Shown here piece after piece: positions 12,917 through 22,471 of a stretch of 64,000 nt of DNA; position 1 is the first letter of the stretch, and every line of letters begins with the position of its first letter. Source of the stretch: Takakia lepidozioides. Taxonomy: Eukaryota; Streptophyta; Takakiopsida; Takakiales; Takakiaceae. The stretch lies in the NCBI GenBank assembly GCA_030704615.1, contig CM060731.1, forward strand, positions 17,918,001 to 17,982,000. Direction: 5' to 3'. A program made the translations under genes and the position numbers. The notes under the pieces are model-generated. The model had not been told where the DNA came from. It did no database searches and saw only the letters and a program-made list of their open reading frames with translations.

Positions 12917-13684
12917 TTGGTTGCTCAAGGCCTCGACCATCTTCAGGAGTCCATTTCCGAGCGTGTGCACCGTCATTCATTTTCCGGCATGCTCTCAAGT
13001 GCTTCTTCTGAGTTACACCGAGTTCGACTTCTATCATGCGCAGGACCCGGAGTAGGGGCATGGTTGACAGCACGACCCACTATCGCACATTTTCGCCTCT
13101 TATCCCCTATTTTCACTACTGCACTCCGCCTTCGACTCGGTTTGCCTCATCCTTCGGCATTGGGCCTTCAGCGCTGCGTCTGTCTTCAGCCCATCGATGA
13201 TCTTGCCATCCATCTCCTCCGCTGTCAATGTGGTGGTGAGCGCACTGCGTCTCATGATATGGTTCGCGATGCGGTGACATATATTGCTCGGGAGATATGG
13301 TATCATGTACTGCGTGAGCAACCACATCTACGACCCACGCTCACGTCCCACTCTACACGCCGCCGTGTTGACATCGTCCTATCTAGAGATGGTTTGCATA
13401 CCTTAGCAGATGTCGTTCTCGCCGACCCCACTCGAGCGGATCCGCTATCTCGCGCAGCTACCACACCAGGCACGACATCCACTGTAGCAGCCCAGGCCAA
13501 AGAGTGCGACTACAGCGATCGTCACCCCACCGACACATTTCTTCCACTGGCGGTCGAAATATTTGGCTCATTGCACCGGCACTTCGACGATTTCCTGCGG
13601 ACATATGCACATCATGCAGCCAAGAGCGGGTCCACTGGCATCCCACATGTCTCCGTCCTTGTATCGACAACGTGTTTCAGTTAG
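12917..13684 (+). pseudogene. LINE C-terminal zinc knuckle and nuclease-like domain
   Basis: In frame with the RT beyond one TAG. It contains LQRCVCLQPIDDLAIHLLRC, a C-x-C-x10-H-x4-C type knuckle, then TSHSTRRRVDIVLSRDG and HTLADVVLADPTRAD, then AKECDYSD ... LPLAVEIFG. The order knuckle, R-x-D, D-V-V resembles the restriction-like endonuclease (RLE) that cuts target DNA in R2/NeSL-type elements. The assignment rests on motif order only. Confidence 0.55.
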
Positions 13685-13828
13685 TCTGCAGAGAGCACAA
13701 GCCATCTCTATTTTGTATCGGGCTGATGTGGCTAGCTCCGCGTCATCTCGTCTTCCGCCTCACCTGACACTTTGCCAATCTCCTTGCCTGATCTCCTCCA
13801 GGCTGTTGGCTGGGAGGGTCGCTCTGCT

Positions 13829-13896
13829 TGAGTAGTTTACTATAGCTTCTGTTTTCGTCGCTGGTTGAGTAGCTTACTATAACTTTTTGTTTTCTT
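13829..13896 (+). repeat. Two tandem copies of about 31 bp in the LINE 3' UTR
   Basis: TGAGTAGTTTACTATAGCTT at 13829 and TGAGTAGCTTACTATAACTT at 13866 start two similar units 37 bp apart. They lie in the 3' untranslated tail of the LINE, shortly before its probable end. Confidence 0.65.
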
Positions 13897-14324
13897 CTCT
13901 TGTTTCTTGTTCCTTTCCCCCCCCCTTTTTGGGAACTTCAGATCTTATGCACTTTCACCCATTGTACATGTTGTAAATAAAGTCTTAAAGAGTTTCATCA
14001 TGAAAGAAGGGAATGATAGAATATGTGAAAGAGGGCGTGATGTTAACAATGAGTAGACGGGGATGGTGGAGAGCATGTGATGAGAGTTTGATGGGGACAA
14101 CAGAGCGTGACAGAGGCCACAGGTTTTGGTGGGTGGGCCCCGGGGCTCACAGAATGTAACTCCAGGGATCATTTTAGAGGAGCGCCCAACTTTTTTTACT
14201 GCACCCACCAAGGATTCCATCGGTCTGCGGGCCAACCGTGCAGAGGAGGGAATCAAATCAGACAATCTCTCGCTACCCAGTTTTAGACTCTAGCAAGAAA
14301 TAGGCTCAGCTGAAATCCTTTTGG

Positions 14325-15285
14325 ATGGGAGGGTCCACTGAGATCGGGGCCGCTGTAGCTAGTCCGGATCAAAGCAGCAAGAAGGTGGAAATTGTAAACC
14401 CCAGGGCCCAGAAATTGGTCGGTATTGTGGAGGAGGGAGGATCCGAAGAGATTCTAGTTCTTTGCCATGGCTTGCGATCTTCGAAGGCAAGCAGGACGTT
14501 GACGAATCTGTCCAACGCACTAGTGGAAGCAGGCATCAGCACCTTCCGGTTCGACTTCTCTGGCAATGGAGAAAGCGAAGGCGATTTTTCTTTTGGTAGT
14601 TACTGGAGCGAGGTCGAGGATCTGAGAGCTGTCGTTAGCCATTGGAACTCCAAAGGCCGTCGCGTTGTTTCTTTGGTCGGCCACAGCAAAGGAGGCAATG
14701 CGGTGGTTCTATACGCATCCAAGTTCGGTGATGTCTCCACGATAATCAACATAAGTGGCCGCTTTGTTCTGCATGGAGGTAATGGATGTTGCAATTCTTG
14801 GACTCCGTAGTCATCTTCCCGCAGGAAGGTGACAATCATATGCATTGCAGGCATCACATTTTTGCACCCTCTGAATTAGGTCAGTAGTTGTGCACGAACA
14901 ACTGCAGAGTTGGTCACTTCTTCAGATTTCTATTCGCTCATTCTTACACAAGGCTTGGTGATACTTGATGTGTCCACTCTCTTTTGCAGGCATTAAGGAG
15001 CGGCTGGGTGGGGATGACGGGCTGCGCAAGCTGGAAGAGGAAGGAGTCGTTGACGTGCGGGACGACAGTGGCAACTTGGAATACAGGGTTACAAAAGAAT
15101 GCTTACAAGAGAGATTGTCAACAGACATGCAGGCTGCATGCTTGGCCATACCTGAGCACTGCAGAGTGGTAACCATCCATGGTGCAGTGGATGAGACCGT
15201 GCCTGTCGAAGATGCTCACGAATTTGTTAAGCGAATCTCTACCCATGTTCTTGTAGTTGTAGATGGTACTGATCACAATTACTGA
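14325..15285 (+). CDS. Alpha/beta hydrolase (serine aminopeptidase-like), C-terminally cut by a stop
   Basis: A cytosolic-type serine hydrolase of the plant family related to bacterial esterases; its substrate is unknown. Exon 1 is 14325-14778 and exon 2 is 14990-15285; the Gly codon is split and 249 residues result. Visible: oxyanion region VLCHGLRSSK (residues 45-54), FDFSGNGESEG, nucleophile elbow GHSKGG (Ser121), acid VDETVP (Asp219) and DGTDHNY (His247). The TGA right after DHNY is unusual. The same frame continues SHQRDLATLVLEFVQG to a TAG at 15369, which matches the normal last helix of the family (HQ-x-x-L-A-x-x-V-L-x-F). The gene is therefore either truncated by a nonsense mutation, just after a complete triad, or is a young pseudogene. 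No signal peptide is seen. Confidence 0.8.
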
Positions 15286-15369
15286 TCGCATCAGCGGGAT
15301 CTTGCAACTCTTGTTTTGGAGTTTGTGCAGGGCACAGTAACACGGACTGAGCCTCCATGTAGGCTGTAG

Positions 15370-15740
15370 CGGTGGATGGGTACATTATGCTCACTTGACC
15401 TTAGACATGGGCCACACTTGAGAGCTTTGAAATCTTCTACTGAATCTACTAGTTGGAGGGGGTGCGACACACCTTGGAATTGCATGCACCATTCCCCTCT
15501 CCTTTTGCATCTGCAAGTGCAATGTGGCAATGCTAGTTGAGTAATAGCCGGCCAGAGAGGAGGATAACTGAAGATCTGCAAATGTATTCATTCGTTCATT
15601 CTGCACAGCAATCAAGACTTTATTACCAACAAATGTTAGGATGGTCTGATCCTAGAAGGGTGGTAAGAATTTGTACATAGGTGATAGAAAATGTCGCCTG
15701 GAACAATTGTGACATGAGAGATGCATCAACCAACCCCCTG
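15370..15740. other. Convergent 3' flanks
   Basis: This holds the 3' flank of the plus-strand hydrolase gene and of the minus-strand sigma-factor gene. No further gene is seen. Confidence 0.6.
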
Positions 15741-18700
15741 CTACAGGTCCAAATGCTTCCGCAAAACACAATTCCTGCTTGGCTGTCTGAGTTTTCGCAA
15801 AGCTCTTGACTCAAGTTGCCGCACACGCTCCCGTGTGATCCTAAACTTGCAGCCCAATTCTTCTAGTGTCCTCATCCGTCCATCGTCAAATCCATACCGT
15901 AGTCTCACAACATCCCTCTCACGTTGGTCTAAGGTGTGCAGCAAATCATCAATGTCTTGCTTCAGCTGCTGCTTGGCCACGACGTCCTCAGGTGATTCTA
16001 TGTCCCTGTCTGGAAGTAGTTCCTGGAAAAGGGGCAATGCACTACATTACTCTCTCTCTCTCTCTCCCTTGAATAATGAACACTAAACCTTCACAAAGAA
16101 GTCCATTTCAAGCCACAATTTCACCTGATTTCTTGGTGATTTCTTGGTGATTGCTTTATTTATTGCGCATTCTTGTTCCATAAGTTGTTAGAGTTTCAGG
16201 AGGAAATTAGCCAGTTTCCTTCTTCTTTCCTTGGTATAGTTTGCCTGGCATTGCCATCACAGCCACACCTGTCTTGCATCTTCACTGACCATGGTGCTAC
16301 TACACACTGGATATCTTTAAATTTCTGTGATGCTAGCCTTCAAGCACAGCCCTGGTACCAAATTCTTGCTGGTTGAATGAAAGCACTTGGACAATCTCAT
16401 GATGATTTTCATACATGTTGTGCAAAAACCATCTGCACAATGTTCATGGACAAGCCAACAAATACAATGGTGACTAGGAACAGTAACGCCCTCTCACCCC
16501 AATGGTCGTTTCTCCCTCTTTGCTGAGAGGGCGCTCCATCGATATTGGAGCCCGTGTTAACTGGAGAACCGCTTTCATCCTTCCCACAGTCATGCCCACG
16601 AGCTTTGCCGCTTCGTGGTCATGTGGCTTCCGCCCGTGTTCCTGAATAAACATATGCTTGGCTTTTTTTATGCGTGTGATCACGTCGTGCCAGTGAACCT
16701 GACAACCTAACAGCAGTGGGCAACACATCAGAACCGAAACACAGACCACTCACAAAACACACGCTGATAATATATGTTTCTGAACAGCAAGCATACAGCC
16801 ATGTCACTGTGACATGCATTATTAGAGAGCTTGTCAGTAGGCACAATTAGGCATAACACCTATGCATGATCTACACTGAAATAAGAAATAGAGTCTGGAC
16901 AGGCAGGTTAAGGAGTAGGGCACATACGGGCAGCCGAATGCTCTTCGTTTGATCCGCTATGGCACGTGTAAGAGCCTGCCTAATCCACCAGTGGGCATAA
17001 GTACTGAACTTATAGCCCCTGTGATGATCAAACTTCTCTGCACCTCTAATTAAACCCATACTGCCTTCCTGTACCACAATAGATGACGGATTTCAACTCA
17101 GATGATGGATATGTTAACTGATGTGTCTCAAAACTCAACACATGACATCGCGTCGTCATATGGTTACCCTATCAACCACTGTCCTGTATGACCTAACTGA
17201 TTGGTTTGTCTGGGGAGAGGGAGAAAGAGAAAGTACTTAGTGAAATTGCTAGAGGTACGACAATGTTTGAAGCTTCTACTTTAGGTTGCTTCAATTTTGG
17301 AATTTGAAGAGTCCTGCTAGCTGGCAAAGGATTAAGGGCATACTAAGCCTGTCACAGCTAAGTGTGAAGTTTCCTCATAGCAATCGATGAAAGAGACAGC
17401 CCAAAATTTCCAGTGTGCTTGCGCACAGTCGCGGATTAATAGACTGGCGTTGACATCACATTAGCAAGCACTAGGTTGACGCTCACTTTCAGTTGACCCC
17501 TGAGGCTGCAGTTGCACTGCCCATAATGCTTTAGAACAAAGTAAGAGAGAAAATGCTCGTTTTTCCGTAGCCTTGTGGCCATAGACCCCGTGCCCAATTT
17601 GGGCGGAACAAAATGGAATACACTACCTTTGTGAGGGGCTCACTTCAATAGTGGGACTTACCTTGGTATAGACATTTTGCTTTCCAGATATCCTCTAGAA
17701 AGCCCTTCACACAAGCATCAACCTGCTGTGTGTGAGCTGCCCAGCAATTAGACCCAACAAAGCCAGGGCTTTAGGCTCAGCCCCAAGATTTTCGAAGTTG
17801 ATGAACGAGAGAGAGAGAGAGAGTGTACTCCTAAGACGCTGTTCTGGCCATTGATCCTGCGCCCCAGTTTGAGCGGAAAAGAGAGAGAGAGAGAGAGGGT
17901 TGGTGAGAATTAGGGAACCAAATACAAGCCAAAATAGCGGACCTGAATGAGATCTTGGAGTGTCATACCACGCCCCTGGTATTTCTTTGCAATTGAAACA
18001 ACCAAAGCGAGGTTGGAATTCACCATCTTGTCTTTGCAAAACCAACCTTCCTTGATCCGCCTCTCAAATGCCTTTTGATCCATTCCTGCTGCACAAGCCC
18101 ACTCGCCCATTGTGGGCTCCCGCCCCAATTGCTCCATTAGACTGTTCCTCACTTCGTCCATTTTCAGGAGGTCCTGAATATCCCACATACCCATTGCCAT
18201 CAAGTTTCATATCAGTGGGAGCCAACTTCCAAGGCAACATCGCCCTGTGTCTGTCTGTCTGTTTGTCTCTCACTCTCTCTCACTTTTGACAGAAAACTTC
18301 ACTGAATTTGTTTCCAGTCTGTGACATGGTAGAGGCCATCATGGATGACCTCAAGGGTTTACCCACCCTCGGCACTAGACTGAAATTTAAACTCAGGGCG
18401 GGAAGCCTACCTTTGAACAGCAAACAGATGCAGAGAGGAAAGAGGGATTGCAATTGCCCATTGAACCTCTGTTTACCAACTTTGAAAGCCTCGAGGCCGA
18501 GCCAAAAGCCCAGGCCCTTTTGGGGCCTAGTTATTGGGCAAACCACACAAAGCAGATTGATGCTCGTGTGAAGGGATTTCTAGAGGATATCTGCAAAACT
18601 CAGATTAATAGTCTGTTCCAAGGTAAGTCATACTACCGGGGTCAGCCCCTGACAAAAGTAGTTTCTGTCCCATTGTGTTCTGCTCAAACTGAGCGCGGGG

Positions 18701-20450
18701 TCAATGGCCACAAGGCTATGGCAAACAATGTCTTATGAGTACATTCTCTCACTCTTTCTCACTCATTCTCTCTATCAAAAGGCTTTAGTTCCACCTAAAC
18801 TGGGCACAAAGTCTATGGCCACAAAGCTAAGGCAACCTGCCAGCGGGCAATCATTTGTGCCAACTAAGACAACAAATTGATTGGCTATAGCCAGGGGAAA
18901 AACATCAACTTTGAACTGCATCCTTACCTTAATCCCTTTTGAGAGCTCCACTTCCTCAGTTGCTGTCAGCAACTTGTGCTGGCCTATCTCCCGCAAGAAT
19001 GCACGAACTGGATTTGAGAGATCTCGAGAAATCTGGGTTTTCTTTGGCCTGACATGGTGGGCTGTTGATGCAATGGTGGCTGCGACCCTCCCTGCCTTTT
19101 CCAAGGCTCTCTCTCTTCTCAGCAATCTTTCAAACCGTCGAGTTGATCGCACAATTACGATATCTTGCGTAGTTCCTGAGTTGCACACCCCATCCAACAA
19201 AAGATGTGGCAACAGGCAAGTCCTTGGAATCAAATGGGCCCAACACATTTCTTTTGCATAAACAAGACCTAGCTTTGGCATTAATTTTCTTCCAGTATGA
19301 AAGTACTGTGTATCTGCATCTTCATACCAGGACAGTAGAATCAATGGTGAGAATTTATGCCAATCCACTTCCAGAATTTACTCAATATACACCAGGCTCT
19401 GGTTTTAATTTCATATTCGTCCCCATTTCATCTTGGAACCTAACTTACAGTCCTTTCACTACATGGCAACATCAGGTACTTTCGCAAAATCCCCAAATTA
19501 TAGTAACATCCATGGAATCATATGCCCTTCTTTGGCAACATAGTTCCGAATTTCATTTTTAGGGCTTACACTACGAGTATAATCATTGCAAACAGAAATG
19601 CAATGCCATGTCAGGAAGCTTGTCCTCTTGATGTTTTGCAGTTCTTACATTCCAATTTCCTGGGTACAGTTTGATACCTCTAGTGCCTTTTCTGCTAGAA
19701 TCACTACAAGGACCATGTACAATTCTGCCAAAATTTCCATTTTGTAAGTGATGTCACCTAAGCTAGATATGATGCAGGGGTAAGGAATCAAAATTAGAAG
19801 CCAAAGGATAAATGCTGCAAGACACAAGAGCAGAGCATCGTCCAAACATTGCACCAAGTTCAGTTACCTTTTTCCAACGCAGCCGATGTAGTTTCATCTT
19901 CCACTGTGGTCAGGGAGGCTGTCTTTCCCATTGGCCTTCCCATGTGAGTTTCACAATTAATCTGTGTCCTCAAAGCATCTCCTTCCACCTCCAACTGTAA
20001 CATGTGGGTTCTCTCCATCTCACTCAAGCGAGCCCTCTTCAGCCTCAGCAAGTCCTTTTCTGAAAAGAAATCCTCATAATCACCAGCTTGAGCTTGGGCG
20101 TATGCTTCTGCATCCCGTGCAGCTTTCGCAGCTACTCTCGCCAAGGCCATAGCCTCTTCAGCAACTGTGCCAGTGACAATTTTATGACTCCCCAACCAGT
20201 TCTCCGTGACAACAACAGCCTCAACATTAAAGGCCTGCCGTGCTGGTTTTGTCCGTGTCGACAGCAGGGGCATCATGAGGCGTCCATCATGAGCACATCC
20301 AGCAACTGCGGGCTTAAAATTAGACCCTGCAGCTGTGCTGCTACCTCCATCACCTCCTTTAAGCACGACTGTCGCTCTTCGCCTTCCCTTCGCCTTTGCA
20401 ACCGGTACTGCATTCGCCCAAGCGACAGCCATCCCCCGTTGAGATCTCAC
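15741..20450 (-). CDS. SIG: Plastid RNA polymerase sigma factor (sigma-70 type)
   Basis: A nuclear-encoded sigma factor directing the plastid-encoded RNA polymerase to -35/-10 promoters. Six exons join in phase to 561 residues: 20450-19868, 19175-18928, 18173-17943, 17068-16928, 16698-16498 and 16022-15741. The N-terminus is basic (transit peptide; a second Met at residue 7 is an alternative start), followed by [20 protein letters not shown], a helix typical of plant SIGs. Region 1.2 is [16 protein letters not shown]; region 2 is [20 protein letters not shown], then [20 protein letters not shown] and KSIRLP (-10 binding). Region 3 is [15 protein letters not shown]. Region 4 is [13 protein letters not shown] and the helix-turn-helix [17 protein letters not shown] (-35 binding). 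I cannot say which of SIG1-6 it corresponds to. Introns hold (TC)n/(GA)n tracts and an inverted repeat around exon 3. Confidence 0.93.
16050..16067. repeat. (TC)n microsatellite in SIG intron 5
   Basis: A run of TC dinucleotides lies just upstream of the last SIG exon on the minus strand. Further (GA)n runs at 17807-17823 and 17880-17898 lie near exon 3. Confidence 0.9.
17570..17790 (-). repeat. Left arm of an inverted repeat flanking SIG exon 3
   Basis: On the minus strand this intron segment reads AACTTCGAAAATCTTGGGGC, through TTTCTAGAGGATATCTGGAA, then CCAAGGTAAGT, to GGCACGGGGTCTATGGCCAC. It is homologous to the plus-strand segment at 18478-18731, so the two copies are inverted with exon 3 (17943-18173) between them. 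Each copy can be read as protein (NFE-x-L-x-AEPKA ... VKGFLEDI) ending at a GTAAGT donor-like site, as if an exon-intron piece of some other gene had been captured. Confidence 0.75.
18478..18731 (+). repeat. Right arm of the inverted repeat flanking SIG exon 3
   Basis: Plus-strand copy of the element at 17570-17790. Shared blocks include GAGCC-AAAGCCC, AGATTGATGCTCGTGTGAAG, TTTCTAGAGGATATCTG, CCAAGGTAAGTC, GTCAGCCCCT and GGTCAATGGCCACAAGGCTA. A third, shorter, direct-oriented piece of the same end is at 18795-18835. Another in minus orientation is at 17838-17880. Confidence 0.75.
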
Positions 20451-21572
20451 TCGTATATTTTGTATCTAGACAATTGAGGACCAGAAGCTTGTCTCTCTCT
20501 CCCCCTCTCTGTCAACTATTGCACATACATTTCAAATTGGCAAACTGCGGCATCGGAATTCGTCACGACCTTCTTCAGCTGACGTATGGTTCATGCACAT
20601 CTCAGATTCCTCTCTCCGTTCACTAATCTACTGGACTAAAGAGGCAAGTCCAATTTCGCATTCTTTCTGAATGTCACATACTGCGAACACACATAAAACA
20701 CAACAGGAGAAGAAGAAAAGTAACACAACGCACCCTGGGACTCCAAACAATCTGCACAGTCCAACCAAGAGGCTCTTGCATCCTGGAGCAACGCGCAGGC
20801 GGTTGCCGTGGCTACCGCCATGCTTGTTGGGCGGATGCTAATCTCCCCGGACCTATACAATCCGCTCCACCATCGATCCTTCCCAAATCCTTTCAAGCGA
20901 TTCCTGCGCAAGCGAAGAAGGATTGTGGAGATAAGAGAGGAAGCACCACCTTTCAGCTTTTGCAGGCCCGCCATGCATGCATGTATTCTGCCCACTTACC
21001 ATACATACATGAATGTTTTTTCCTTTCAAAGAACAACCAGTAATGTCCCTATAGGTAATTCGGACTCTGCCTGCAAACATGATGACAGACAGTGTGGAAA
21101 TCATGGCATGTTGGGGGCTACTTACTGCCATCTTCAAAGAGGCATCCAACAGTGAAGGCCAGAGATTCATCAACCAACATGTGGGCAGTAGAGTGTTCAC
21201 AAATCTGACTGTGTGCAGCACAAGAATGTGAAAGCTTTGGAGAAGTTTGATCCACTTGTTTTGAGAGCATTTGCAGAGAGCAGCTAGGCGGTTTCATCAT
21301 TTTTGGACCTGTGGTGTGGGAGATATTGAGTTTCAAGTGTGACTTTCGGTCACTGGAAATTCATGAAACACCAAATTTGCTTTTTTCTGGAATATAGAAT
21401 GATTATGTGCTAAACGGCATAGGCCACACTATTGTAAATAGATGGTTCATACCAGTATAACCGGAATTTCCAGTGACACTCTGGAATCAGAATATGTTGC
21501 TGGAAATTCTACATACATTCTGAATCCACTCTTATCTTTTATGCAAGTAAATGGGATTTTCAGTCTTTTACA

Positions 21573-21666
21573 GGGGGTTCGATGACAGTCCACGGACCCT
21601 CACAGGCCTCCGCATCATCGAACCCCCTTAAGAAATAGGGAATAGGTGAAAATCCTATTCCCTATT
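21573..21666. repeat. Two adjacent perfect 13-bp foldbacks
   Basis: GGGGGTTCGATGA (21573-21585) pairs perfectly with 21615-21627. AATAGGGAATAGG (21634-21646) pairs perfectly with 21654-21666. The two hairpins are only 6 bp apart. Confidence 0.85.
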
Positions 21667-21862
21667 ACATAAGGCTTCCAATCCCGGCAAGGGCAGTTGA
21701 TGCAGATTACTTCTTTGTGAGCAGGAAGCCTACATCGCAAAATCCCGCCTACCCAATATTATGCGCCCCCTATTCCCCATTACAGTTTCTGTGCAGGAGA
21801 TATTGCCATGTTTCAAGAATGAATGGCCCAGAGCTGCATCAACTGCCCTTACCGTCCTGGAA

Positions 21863-21955
21863 CGATCCCTGTAGGAATCATTCCGCCTCGTAAGTGTGTC
21901 TCCGCCTCCCGGCCTCGCCCCTGCTTCCAAGGTCGAATGATCCCTACAGGGATCA
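21863..21955. repeat. 21-bp inverted repeat, about 50-bp loop
   Basis: The arms 21863-21883 (starting CGATCCCTGTAGG) and 21935-21955 pair at 19 of 21 positions. This is probably a small foldback transposon or its solo hairpin. Confidence 0.8.
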
Positions 21956-22059
21956 GTCGAGAGTACATCATGCAGAAAAAAACGTAATCCACATATCTCA
22001 TTTAGATTTTCTAACATACTGAAGAAGACTTCAAAGAAAAGTTTCTTTGGTACGCCTTC

Positions 22060-22471
22060 TGACAGGGTTCTTGTTTCACCACAGTTTGGTGGCGGTGGGT
22101 GGCAGTCACCACACACCTTAAGGTTCTGATAGGTGTTCCAGAAGGAGTGCTGATGAGCCCAGAAGGTGATGCTCAGCTTCTCATTGTGGAGGCAAAGAGA
22201 AGATTCCGTTGGTCCTCCACAGCAAGGTGTGTGTCAGGCATGTACGGCCTAGCCTCCCTCATCTTCCAAGACAGTTTTGATAACTGAGCATGCCTTCCTC
22301 ACTTTGTAGGTGACATTTATCTGCTACAACCAAGCGTGCACCCTGTCAACTTGGATGCAGCTGCACCCTGGCTGCTTTGTGACACCTGTGTCCTCCATCT
22401 TTTTCTCACCTTTGCCATATCGTCCCACCTACCAACCGCAGCATAGATATTCAACAGCAGCACATTAAGGT
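22060..22471 (-). pseudogene. Decayed E+/DYW domain downstream of the PPR gene
   Basis: Directly after the TAG that ends the PPR frame, the minus strand still encodes a PPR C-terminus in shifted frames. It reads LDLNVLLLNIYAAVGRWDDM AKVR, then after a shift KMEDTGVTKQPGCSCIQVD, then LEDEGG, a stop, SLCLHNEKLSITFW and NLKVCGDCHPPPP. These correspond to the E/E+ motifs and to the deaminase half-sites H-x-E and C-x2-C-H of a DYW domain. At least one frameshift and three in-frame stops interrupt it, and no terminal DYW tripeptide is found. The gene therefore once ended in an editing-type DYW domain that is now dead. Confidence 0.8.

Larger units (their letters stand above)
9960..13990 (+). mobile_element. 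Dead non-LTR retrotransposon (zinc finger, RT, C-terminal nuclease-like domain)
   Basis: A full-length but inactive LINE. The 5' part (10047-11012) encodes a Ser/Pro/Arg-rich protein with a C-x2-C-x12-H-x3-C finger (CPACGRLFARIRGLARHQ). RT pieces follow in shifting frames: AGPSGLLYEHLR near 11500, GTGIRPIAVGEVLYRLVSR near 11700, VVLQVDVTNAFNTM at 11879, QFKVGTRQGDRLG near 12075 and LVTDDTHIVGPASQV near 12180 (DD of the active site). After the RT comes a C-x-C ... H-x4-C knuckle and a possible PD-(D/E)XK nuclease (RRVDIVLS, LADVVLADPTRAD) ending at 13684. There are at least two frameshifts and five in-frame stops. The 5' border lies near a short tandem GGGAGAG-type repeat (10005-10070). The 3' border is near 13990. 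Confidence 0.8.
20451..22059. other. SIG upstream region, foldback cluster and unassigned sequence
   Basis: Bases 20451-20650 are the likely promoter/5' UTR of the minus-strand SIG gene. A minus-strand frame at 20750-20840 (MAVATATACALLQDARASWL) has leader-like composition but no recognisable continuation. A 70-bp dispersed repeat lies at 21296-21365 and a set of short foldbacks at 21573-21955. No gene is supported. Confidence 0.45.

Noticed and set aside
10667-13670. Minus-strand open frames inside the LINE
   Set aside because: They are complements of the plus-strand element proteins.
21573-21590. GGGTTCGATGA as a possible tRNA T-loop
   Set aside because: No acceptor stem or anticodon arm fits around it; it is the arm of a perfect hairpin.
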